DNA of 64,000 bases from an uncultured Pelagibacteraceae bacterium. Its GTDB lineage: Bacteria; Pseudomonadota; Alphaproteobacteria; Pelagibacterales; Pelagibacteraceae. A model generated the notes under the pieces. That model was not told the origin of the DNA. It did no database searches and saw only the letters and a program-made list of their open reading frames with translations. Made by a program: the position numbers and the translations under genes. Positions 56,368 to 64,000 of the stretch are shown piece after piece. The stretch is taken from contig CACGON010000001.1 in the NCBI GenBank assembly GCA_902574695.1, positions 124,001 to 188,000 on the forward strand. Direction: 5' to 3'. The stretch's first letter is position 1, and each line of letters starts with the position of its first letter.

Positions 56368-56898
56368 ATGGAAAAAAAATTAATAATTAATTTTAATGAG
56401 TATCTTGATACCGTAGAAAAACTTGCAGTAGATGTGAATAAAAGTTTTAAACCAACAGTTCTCGTAGGCATTATGAGAGGTGGAGCGCAAATAATAGATA
56501 TTTTATCAAGAATTTTTAAATTACCGACTGCTTATATAGTTATTCAATCATATTCAGGGAAAGGCACAGAAGATAAACAAGGTGAATTAATTTTTGCGCG
56601 TGAGATAAGCTCAATAGCTAATGAAAAAGATTTTGAAAAAGTTTTACTAGTAGACGATCTTTCAGACACAGGGTTAACTTTAAATAAAAGTATTGATTGG
56701 TTAAAAAAATACGAACCTGTTAAAAACTACATTAAAGAAATTAAAACAGCGTGTTTATGGAAGAAAAAATCCTCAAAATTTAATCCAGATTATTGTCCAG
56801 TGATGTTAGATAGTGATCCATGGATTGTACAACCCACAGAGCATTACGAAGAGCTATCTATTGATAAAATAATTTCAAAACATAAAAAAAAGGGCTAG
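56368..56898 (+). CDS. phosphoribosyltransferase (xanthine/hypoxanthine type)
   Basis: VGIMRGGAQIIDILSR, VLLVDDLSDTGLTL PRPP motif. Confidence 0.85.
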   Translation: MEKKLIINFNEYLDTVEKLAVDVNKSFKPTVLVGIMRGGAQIIDILSRIFKLPTAYIVIQSYSGKGTEDKQGELIFAREISSIANEKDFEKVLLVDDLSDTGLTLNKSIDWLKKYEPVKNYIKEIKTACLWKKKSSKFNPDYCPVMLDSDPWIVQPTEHYEELSIDKIISKHKKKG

Positions 56899-56916
56899 AG
56901 AGATCTAGCCCTTTTT
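56885..56916 (+). terminator. bidirectional intrinsic terminator
   Basis: AAAAAAGGGCTAGA-loop-TCTAGCCCTTTTT between convergent genes; gpt-like stop codon lies in the 5' stem. Confidence 0.85.
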
Positions 56917-56928
56917 CTTTAAATAGTT

Positions 56929-58239
56929 TTAAGCAACCGCGAAGCTGATTACACTTAAAATTGCAATAACCCATATCGCAGGTGAAGTTGAACTAAATTT
57001 ACCTGTCAAAATTTTGATAAGAGCATAAGCTATAAACGCTAATGCTATTCCATTACTAATGCTATAAGTTAATGGCATAGCTATCATAGCTACTATTGCA
57101 GGAGCTGACTCCGCAATGTCATCCCATTCAATATCAGTTATATTCCTTACAAACAGCACTGCAACGTATAGAAGCGCTGCACCATCTATCTCTTTTGGTA
57201 AGCTCGTTGCAAGTGGTGCAAAAAATAAACACATTAAAAAAAGAACTCCAATAACTAAAGACGTCATACCAGTTCTACCACCTGCTTTGACTCCAGCACC
57301 AGACTCAACGTAACTAGTAACTGTCGTAGTCCCCATTAGTGCTCCAGCAACTGTTCCAACACTGTCAGATAACATTGCTTTATTTATATCTTGAACTCTT
57401 CCTTTGCTATCAACTTTGCCAGCTACATTTGCTACAGATGTAAGTGTTCCTGCAGTATCAAAAAAATCTATAAATAACAAAGTAAATACTACAGTAGACA
57501 TACTAGCAGTAAGCGCAGCTTTAATATCAAAATCAAACAAGTATGTCATCGGTGGTATGGAACCGACTACACCATTAAACTTCGCAAGTCCTGTTACCCA
57601 TGCAATTATACTAAATGCGATTATACCAATAATTATATTTCCTTTTACATTTAATTTTTCCAATACAACTATTGCTACGAATGTGAGACAACCAAGTAAA
57701 ACTAATGGATTTTTAATATCTCCTAAAGTTACCAAAGTAACAGGATGATCACCAACAACACCCATTATTTCCAATCCAATAATTGCTAAAAATAATCCAA
57801 TACCAGCTCCTATTCCAAGCTTAAGACTTCTTGGTATTGAGTTTATTAACCAAGCTCTGATCGGTGTTAATGAAATAATTAAGAATAATATTCCTGCAAC
57901 AAGAACGGCTCCTAATGCTGCTTGAGGCGTGTATCCCATTCCCGCAACAACACCAAATGCAACAAAAGCATTAATTCCCATTCCAGGCGCAAGACCGATT
58001 GGCCAAGTTTTTCCATAGAAAGCCATAATGAAACAAGCTAGAGCAGTTGCTAAAATTGTAGCTGTGAAAACTGCACCAAAATCAAAAAATCCTGCCTCAG
58101 GTCCAGCAAACTCACCACTTAATATGAATGGATTTAAAAACATGATGTAGGCCATAGTCAAAAAAGTTGTTATTCCGGCAATTACCTCAGTTTTAAAATC
58201 AGTTTTATGTTTTTTGTATTCAAAATATTTATCAAGCAT
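56929..58239 (-). CDS. NCS2/AzgA family purine permease
   Basis: EVIAGITTFLTMAYIMFLNPFIL, GLAPGMGINAFVAF, SYVESGAGVKAGGRTGMTS. Confidence 0.93.
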   Translation of the reverse strand: MLDKYFEYKKHKTDFKTEVIAGITTFLTMAYIMFLNPFILSGEFAGPEAGFFDFGAVFTATILATALACFIMAFYGKTWPIGLAPGMGINAFVAFGVVAGMGYTPQAALGAVLVAGILFLIISLTPIRAWLINSIPRSLKLGIGAGIGLFLAIIGLEIMGVVGDHPVTLVTLGDIKNPLVLLGCLTFVAIVVLEKLNVKGNIIIGIIAFSIIAWVTGLAKFNGVVGSIPPMTYLFDFDIKAALTASMSTVVFTLLFIDFFDTAGTLTSVANVAGKVDSKGRVQDINKAMLSDSVGTVAGALMGTTTVTSYVESGAGVKAGGRTGMTSLVIGVLFLMCLFFAPLATSLPKEIDGAALLYVAVLFVRNITDIEWDDIAESAPAIVAMIAMPLTYSISNGIALAFIAYALIKILTGKFSSTSPAIWVIAILSVISFAVA

Positions 58240-58363
58240 TTTTCCTCCTAAAATTTTAAATTATTCGATTCTTGGACATATATCTCTTTAAAACTTTTGT
58301 TTGTTAACATAATACAACTCAAGAGTTAGTTTTTAAGCTATTATTTGATGATAAAGTAAACAG

Positions 58364-58657
58364 ATGAAATTAATAATACTATTTTTTTTACTTCTTTCTC
58401 TGTCTAACTGTAAAACTGTCAAAACTAAGACAGACGAAATTGTAAAAAAAGAAAATGACAAACTAAGTCAATTTATTGGACAACCAGTATCAACATTAAA
58501 GATAGAAATGGGTACACCAAACGACGAAATTCAAAGCAGCACAGGTGTAAAAATACTTATTTATAAAACAAAAAAGTATGGAATTTCTTGTGAAAGAAAG
58601 TTTGAAATAAACTCTGATGAATTAGTAATTGGATTTGTTTCTAAAGGATGTTTTTAG
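58364..58657 (+). CDS. small putative lipoprotein
   Basis: Signal peptide with LSNC lipobox-like motif. Confidence 0.65.
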   Translation: MKLIILFFLLLSLSNCKTVKTKTDEIVKKENDKLSQFIGQPVSTLKIEMGTPNDEIQSSTGVKILIYKTKKYGISCERKFEINSDELVIGFVSKGCF

Positions 58658-58662
58658 TACTC

Positions 58663-58681
58663 GTGGGGGTCGCTCCCCCAC
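58663..58681. repeat. GC-rich perfect hairpin GTGGGGG-TCGCT-CCCCCAC
   Basis: Read directly; no flanking T-run on either strand. Confidence 0.85.
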
Positions 58682-58696
58682 AAGCAAGGTTAAAGA

Positions 58697-59143
58697 TTAT
58701 TTAATTTCTATTAACTTCTTTTTTTTATATTCTGGTATAATTCTCTCACAAGCTATCGTCAAAAGACCATCTTTAAGTTCTGCACCATTTACTTTTACAT
58801 CATCAGCAATTGTAAACGATCTTGCAAATTGTCTTTGCGAAATTCCTTTATGAAGGATTTCACCATTATCATTTTTTTCCTCTAATTTGTTAGCTTGTTT
58901 TGTTCTTACAGTTAACAAATTATCCTCAAATTCAACCTCTACATCTTTTTTTGAAAAACCGGCTAAAGCAACTTCAATTGAATACTTATCTTTACCAGTC
59001 TTCCTAATGTTATATGGCGGATAGTTAGATTGCATAGTCAAACTTCCGTTCCCTAACATATTTTCAAATTGGTCAAACATATCATCAAAACCAATTGAAA
59101 AAGGTCTTAGAGAGTTAAATATAGATAGATCCTTACTTGTCAT
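58697..59143 (-). CDS. Hsp20 / IbpA-like small heat shock protein
   Basis: IEVALAGFSKKDVEVEFEDNLLTVRTKQ, GISQRQFARSFTIADDVKVNGAELKDGLLTI. Confidence 0.95.
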   Translation of the reverse strand: MTSKDLSIFNSLRPFSIGFDDMFDQFENMLGNGSLTMQSNYPPYNIRKTGKDKYSIEVALAGFSKKDVEVEFEDNLLTVRTKQANKLEEKNDNGEILHKGISQRQFARSFTIADDVKVNGAELKDGLLTIACERIIPEYKKKKLIEIK

Positions 59144-59196
59144 TTTTCCTCCTTTGTTAGCAAGGTTAGTGTAAGCCCCATTAGGCGACTTACTAA
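59144..59196 (-). promoter_or_regulatory. ROSE-like RNA thermometer candidate in hsp20 5' UTR
   Basis: Minus strand TTAGTAAGTCGCCTAATGGGGCTTACACTAA hairpin followed by CCTTGCTAACAAAGGAGG, in which CCTTGCT can pair with AGGAGG around a bulged G. Confidence 0.6.
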
Positions 59197-59235
59197 TTTC
59201 ATATGGGAATAAATTTTATAAATTCAAGTTAAAAA

Positions 59236-61311
59236 TTATATTTTTTCTGCCATTTTAAGAATGAAACTATAATCAAAAGCTATTTCTTCAATTGCTCCAT
59301 CTCTACCTGATTTTCCACCATGGCCAGCATTCATCTCTGTTTTTAACAACAATAAATTGTTATCAGTTTTATATTCTCTTAACTTAGCTGTGAATTTTGC
59401 AGGCTCATCAAATAAAACTCTATTATCACTTAAACTTGTAGTTATTAAAATATTTGGATAATCCATTTTTTTTATGTTGTTATATGGAGCGTAAGAATAA
59501 ATATACTTAAAGTGTTCTTTATTATCTTTAGCATTACCAAACTCATCAAACTCACCAACAGTAAGTGGTAACGAATGATCTAAATTAGTTGTTAAGCTAT
59601 CAACAAATGGAACAGCCATAACGACTGCACAAAATAGTTCAGGCGACTCGTTTACAGCTACTCCCATTAACAAGCCTCCTGCTGAGCCACCCATTCCAAT
59701 AATTTTACCTTTTGAAGTATAATTTTTTTCAATTAAAAATTTTGCAACCGCTAAATAATCTTTAAATGTATTTTTTTTATTTAAAAGCTTACCTTCTTTC
59801 CACCATTTCATACCTCGCTCCAAACCACCTCTAATATGAGCTGTTACCCAAATAATATCTCTATTTATTAAACTTAGTCTTGTAGATGAAAAGTTTGGTG
59901 ACATAGAATTTCCATAGGATCCATATCCATAAAGTAATAAATTTGCGCTTCCATCAATTTTTGTTTTTTTATGTCTTGTTATAGTTAATGGAATTTTTCT
60001 ACCATCGTGAGATAAACACTCAAGTCTTTCTACAATATAATCGTTTGAATTATGTCCTGAGGGTATAATCTGCTCTTTTACTAATTTCTTAGTTTTAGTT
60101 TTTAAGTTGTACAAATAAACCCTAGACTGTGTTTTTGGTGTTGAGTAAGAAATATGAATTAAATCAGTATCTTTATCTTTTTGAACCAAAGATACCCCAC
60201 CATCAAAAACTTTTTCTTCTGAAAAAATTAATTCTTCTTCTTTATTTCCCTCTAAATTCTTAATAAATATTTTTCCTAATGCATCTGTTATTTCTGATCT
60301 AATTTGCCAATTTTTTAAAAAGGTTAAACCACCAATTAAAGTTTCATCTTTTGCTGGTATATATGTTTCCCATTTTTTAAAATTTATATCATTTGTTTTT
60401 TCAATTTTAAAATCCTCTGCATTTTTATTTGTATGCATATAAAAATTTCCATCCCATGAATTGACACTATAAATAATACCTTTTTCTCTTTTCTGAATTA
60501 ACTTAGGTTTTGGATCTTCCTCGTTTACAGAAAAGTAATATTGTTCAGATGTGTTATGATCAGAACTTACGATAAAATAGTATTTTTCATCAGAACTTAG
60601 TCCAATACTTACAGTAAAAGCTTCAGTTTTTTCTTCAAAAATTAAAATGTCTTCTTTAATTGATGTACCCAATTTATGTCTAAAAATTTTTCTTGGACGA
60701 TGATTATTATCTAATTTCGAATAAAAAATATATTTATCATCAAGACTAAATAAAATAGATCCAGATGTATCCTTAATTTCCTCTGTAACAAGTTTGTCTG
60801 TTTCAATATTTCGAATAAAAATTGTATAATATTCAGATCCTTTTAAATCCAAAGAGTATCCCAAAAGCTTATCATCCCAGCTAACCTCAAGATCGCCAAC
60901 CCCAAAGTATTCTGTTTTAAGTTTTCCTTTTTCTTTGTCTCCATTCCAAATTTCCTCTTCTGAACTGCTACCAATTTTTTTTCTAAGTTTAATTGAGTAA
61001 TTTCCTTTTTTAGTTGTTTTAGTCCAATAAATATAATTTTTATCTTTAAAGGGTAATGACTCGTCATCTAATTTAATCCGACCTTTTATCTCATTAAAAA
61101 GTTTTTTTTGAATATCTTTAGTATCTTTAAGCTTAAATTCAGTATAGGCGTTTTCTTTTTCTAAGTATTCTCTTACTTCTGGCATCAATTTTGATCCATC
61201 TTTTAAGACTTCAAGTATATTGTCTTGATGTATCCAACTATAATGATCTTCCCACTCGGTCCCGTGACAAGATTTTTTTTCAAGTTTTTTCGCTAATTGT
61301 GGTATTTTCAT
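59236..61311 (-). CDS. ptrB: S9 family prolyl oligopeptidase / oligopeptidase B
   Basis: GMGGSAGGLLMG nucleophile motif, YGYGSYGNSMSP, GHGGKSGR. Confidence 0.92.
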   Translation of the reverse strand: MKIPQLAKKLEKKSCHGTEWEDHYSWIHQDNILEVLKDGSKLMPEVREYLEKENAYTEFKLKDTKDIQKKLFNEIKGRIKLDDESLPFKDKNYIYWTKTTKKGNYSIKLRKKIGSSSEEEIWNGDKEKGKLKTEYFGVGDLEVSWDDKLLGYSLDLKGSEYYTIFIRNIETDKLVTEEIKDTSGSILFSLDDKYIFYSKLDNNHRPRKIFRHKLGTSIKEDILIFEEKTEAFTVSIGLSSDEKYYFIVSSDHNTSEQYYFSVNEEDPKPKLIQKREKGIIYSVNSWDGNFYMHTNKNAEDFKIEKTNDINFKKWETYIPAKDETLIGGLTFLKNWQIRSEITDALGKIFIKNLEGNKEEELIFSEEKVFDGGVSLVQKDKDTDLIHISYSTPKTQSRVYLYNLKTKTKKLVKEQIIPSGHNSNDYIVERLECLSHDGRKIPLTITRHKKTKIDGSANLLLYGYGSYGNSMSPNFSSTRLSLINRDIIWVTAHIRGGLERGMKWWKEGKLLNKKNTFKDYLAVAKFLIEKNYTSKGKIIGMGGSAGGLLMGVAVNESPELFCAVVMAVPFVDSLTTNLDHSLPLTVGEFDEFGNAKDNKEHFKYIYSYAPYNNIKKMDYPNILITTSLSDNRVLFDEPAKFTAKLREYKTDNNLLLLKTEMNAGHGGKSGRDGAIEEIAFDYSFILKMAEKI

Positions 61312-61324
61312 TAGAGCTTATTAT

Positions 61325-61834
61325 ATGAATATATTTTTTTTAACACTATTTATTTTTGTCCTACTTTATTTAACCCTTAATTGGTTCATAAAGACGTCAA
61401 GCGCTAAAATTTCAAAGACTATAAGAACTTTAACAATTATTACTTCAATTGTACTAGCTTTAATCATGGCTTATGCAGGAAGATTTATTTTTTCATTACC
61501 CTTTTTAATGATGGTATTACCTTTAGTAAAAACTAAAGCAGGATTTACCTTACTTCAGGTTTTAAGATTTTGGAGCTTACTTAGAATTCTTAAAAACTCA
61601 GGTAAATTTAATTTTAATCAATCTGGCTCCAATTTTAATACTCAAAATATTTCAAGAGATGAAGCCTATAAAATTTTAAATTTAGACCCAGGAAAAAGAT
61701 ATTCCAAGGAGGAAATTTTAAATTCATACAAAAAAATAATGAAAAAAATTCACCCAGATATAAGTCCAGAATTATCAAGATTAGCTTCAATAGTAAATGA
61801 AGCAAAAGAAATTGTTATAAAAGATTCAGCCTAG
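61325..61834 (+). CDS. membrane-anchored J-domain protein (Tim14/Pam18-like)
   Basis: N-terminal TM segments and C-terminal EAYKILNLDPGKRYSKEEILNSYKKIMKKIHPDIS. Confidence 0.8.
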   Translation: MNIFFLTLFIFVLLYLTLNWFIKTSSAKISKTIRTLTIITSIVLALIMAYAGRFIFSLPFLMMVLPLVKTKAGFTLLQVLRFWSLLRILKNSGKFNFNQSGSNFNTQNISRDEAYKILNLDPGKRYSKEEILNSYKKIMKKIHPDISPELSRLASIVNEAKEIVIKDSA

Positions 61835-62796
61835 TTTATTAAAGTCTCAAATTTTTTGTAAATTTCTAATGCACTTATTTTATTTTTACCCAAAGTATTA
61901 TGTCCTACTTCATTTACACCCTCAGGAATTATCGGATGCATTTTGGGACTGTAACTTCCGTATATAATCGGTGTGTCAGCCATTAAAACTATTGTTTGAA
62001 GACCTAATGCAGCCGATATGTGACTAAAACTTGAGTCATTGCAAATTGATATATCGCAATTTTTAACATATGGAAGAGTCTCTTCTAACCTAAGATCGTC
62101 AAGTTTTAAACATTGTGATTTAAATTTTGAATTGTAAATTTCATTTAATATATCCTGTTCCTCTTTAATTTTACCAGTTGCTAAAAAAAAACGACATTTA
62201 TATTTATCAGTGCAATAATTCATAAATTTTAAAAAAGTACCAGAAGGAATTCGCTTAGTATCTCCAGACCCACCAATACCTAAAAGAATATTTTTTTCAT
62301 TAGATGATATTTTACTTTTAACTCTTATATTTTCCACATCCTTTTCATTTAATGAAATTTCTGGATTACTCTCAACATCTATACCTAATTTTTTTTTTAA
62401 AAACTTTTTAGCTGTTTCTGTTATATTCTGATTTTTTTTAAAAAATAATGGGTATTGATAAATATCTTTTATTAATGAAAATTTTGCTATTAGGTTAAAT
62501 CGTAATGAAGAATTGAATATAAAAATTTTATCAAATTTATATCTTTTGAGATATTGAATTAATTTCAATGTTCCATTAATTCCATCATGTAAACCATTAT
62601 TAATTTTATTATCCCTATCAAGTATTAGAATTTCTTTTACATGTTTGTTATTCTTGGTCAAATCAATTGCTTTTGAGTTTTCTTTTACTAGAAGATAAAC
62701 TTTAGTTTCAAATTTTTTTGCCAAAGCTTCAATAAATGGTAAAAAAATTATTAAGTCACCAATACCCTTTCTGTTCTGTACAATTAAAATTTTCAT
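61831..62796 (-). CDS. glycosyltransferase family 9 (heptosyltransferase-like)
   Basis: KGIGDLIIFLPFIEAL, LGIGGSGDTKRIP, CNDSSFSHISAALG. Confidence 0.87.
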   Translation of the reverse strand: MKILIVQNRKGIGDLIIFLPFIEALAKKFETKVYLLVKENSKAIDLTKNNKHVKEILILDRDNKINNGLHDGINGTLKLIQYLKRYKFDKIFIFNSSLRFNLIAKFSLIKDIYQYPLFFKKNQNITETAKKFLKKKLGIDVESNPEISLNEKDVENIRVKSKISSNEKNILLGIGGSGDTKRIPSGTFLKFMNYCTDKYKCRFFLATGKIKEEQDILNEIYNSKFKSQCLKLDDLRLEETLPYVKNCDISICNDSSFSHISAALGLQTIVLMADTPIIYGSYSPKMHPIIPEGVNEVGHNTLGKNKISALEIYKKFETLIN

Positions 62797-62845
62797 AGAC
62801 TTCTTATATGTTTACTAATTTTTTTTTTTTATATAAGTTAAATTT

Positions 62846-63709
62846 ATGGGTAAAATTAATGGCATTTATGCGGCTTCAATATCTATTGTAGATAGAAATC
62901 TTAAATTAAATATTGAAAAAACCATACATCACTCGGAAAAACTAATAAAAGATGGATGCCATGGGGTTGTATTATTTGGAAGTACTGGACAGTCACAGCT
63001 AATTTCTTTAGAGGAAAAATTAAATTTAATAGAGAATATCTCAAAAAGTAAATTTAAAGATAAATTTATTATTGGAACTGGGCTTAACTCACTTCAAGAT
63101 ACTATTTCCCTTATTAAATTTAGTAATTCATTTAACCTAAATAATTTTTTGATAATGCCACCAGCTTATTACATGTATGAAGATAAAGAAGTTATTAGGT
63201 TTTATAAAAAATTAATTGAAAAAGTTTCAGATTGTAAAATAATATTATATAACTTTGAAAAACTTTCAGGTTATAAATTTAGTGAAGAATGCGTTAAAAA
63301 TCTTGTAGATTTTTTTCCAAAAAATATAATCGGGGTTAAAGATAGTTCATACAATTTATTTGAAAAACTAAAAATTAAAAACTTTTCAATTTTACCTGGT
63401 TCTGAATTAAAACTTCTTAAGGGTTTACAAATTGGATGTACAGGTATTATTACAGCAACTTGTAATGTTACAGCCTCTCTTTCCCGAAAAGTATATGATG
63501 ATTTTGTTAATAATAAAGTTCAAACTTATAATAATAAACTATGTGATATAAGAATGGCTTTTGATAAATTTAATCTAATTTCAGGTCTACATTCTTTTCT
63601 CTCCGAAAAAGACGATTCTTTCAAAAATTTAATTCCACCACTCAATTTACTCAATGATATTGATAAAAAAAAACTACTTGAAGAATTAAAAAAATTAGAT
63701 TTTAATTAA
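62846..63709 (+). CDS. dihydrodipicolinate synthase family protein
   Basis: GVVLFGSTGQSQLISLEEK, IILYNFE, IIGVKDSS; typical DapA fold motifs but not standard GTTGES. Confidence 0.85.
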   Translation: MGKINGIYAASISIVDRNLKLNIEKTIHHSEKLIKDGCHGVVLFGSTGQSQLISLEEKLNLIENISKSKFKDKFIIGTGLNSLQDTISLIKFSNSFNLNNFLIMPPAYYMYEDKEVIRFYKKLIEKVSDCKIILYNFEKLSGYKFSEECVKNLVDFFPKNIIGVKDSSYNLFEKLKIKNFSILPGSELKLLKGLQIGCTGIITATCNVTASLSRKVYDDFVNNKVQTYNNKLCDIRMAFDKFNLISGLHSFLSEKDDSFKNLIPPLNLLNDIDKKKLLEELKKLDFN

Positions 63710-63733
63710 GAGTTTTCGAAAGTAGTCTATTTT

Positions 63734-64000
63734 ATGAAACTTGTTAATTTTTTAAACAAACTCATTAAGAGCGATGGTTTTATATTAATTGATGCTTACA
63801 AAAATAAGTATACTGTTGGGAGTCCAATTAAACCAAATCCAATCATACTTAAAATCCTTGATCAAAAATTACATCATAAATTACTTTTTCACCCAGATCT
63901 ACACTTTGGAGAAGCTTATACAAACGGATCAATAGTAATTGAAAATGGAACTTTGACAGAATTTTTAGAGATTGCATTAAAAAATATTGGAAGAAATGAG
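63734..64000 (+). CDS. cyclopropane-fatty-acyl-phospholipid synthase family, N-terminal part, truncated by window
   Basis: HPDLHFGEAYTNGSIVIENGTLTEFLEIAL; frame open to window end. Confidence 0.75.
   Translation, partial: MKLVNFLNKLIKSDGFILIDAYKNKYTVGSPIKPNPIILKILDQKLHHKLLFHPDLHFGEAYTNGSIVIENGTLTEFLEIALKNIGRNE

Noticed and set aside
57404-57748. Plus-strand ORF (114 aa) over the NCS2 permease
   Set aside because: Antisense to a conserved transporter.

Overview
AT-rich, densely packed, mostly ordinary alphaproteobacterial chromosome, most likely SAR11 / Candidatus Pelagibacter (inferred from base composition, very short intergenic gaps, and gene order such as rpmH-rnpA-yidD-yidC, bolA//J-protein-cobS-cobT, trpFBA-accD-folC, hisS-hisZ-hisG). 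Content is core metabolism and information processing: gltBD, thrS-infC-rpmI-rplT-pheST-lepA, gyrB, regB, aroKB, def-fmt-truA, dapED, argB, yidC, dcd-murA-hisD-infA, hisSZG, rmuC and nucleases, trpFBA-accD-folC, hsp20, ptrB. No prophage, IS element or CRISPR array was seen. Four tRNA genes were read by hand: Ser-GGA, Thr-GGT, Phe-GAA, His-GTG. Main points of interest: (1) a 19-codon ORF, MIKKIYISKDTHRHHTHGC, upstream of tRNA-His-hisS-hisZ-hisG that looks like a histidine leader peptide; the tRNA-His 3' CCA ends only 4 nt before the hisS ATG; (2) non-canonical elbow bases in tRNA-His and tRNA-Thr (both A18 with G55 instead of G18 with T55), and T58 in tRNA-Phe; (3) a ROSE-like RNA thermometer candidate at the hsp20 Shine-Dalgarno; (4) five single-base homopolymer frameshifts confined to about 3.3 kb (aroB, a long hypothetical gene, def, fmt), more consistent with local sequence error than gene decay; (5) adjacent SET-domain and histone-deacetylase-family genes.
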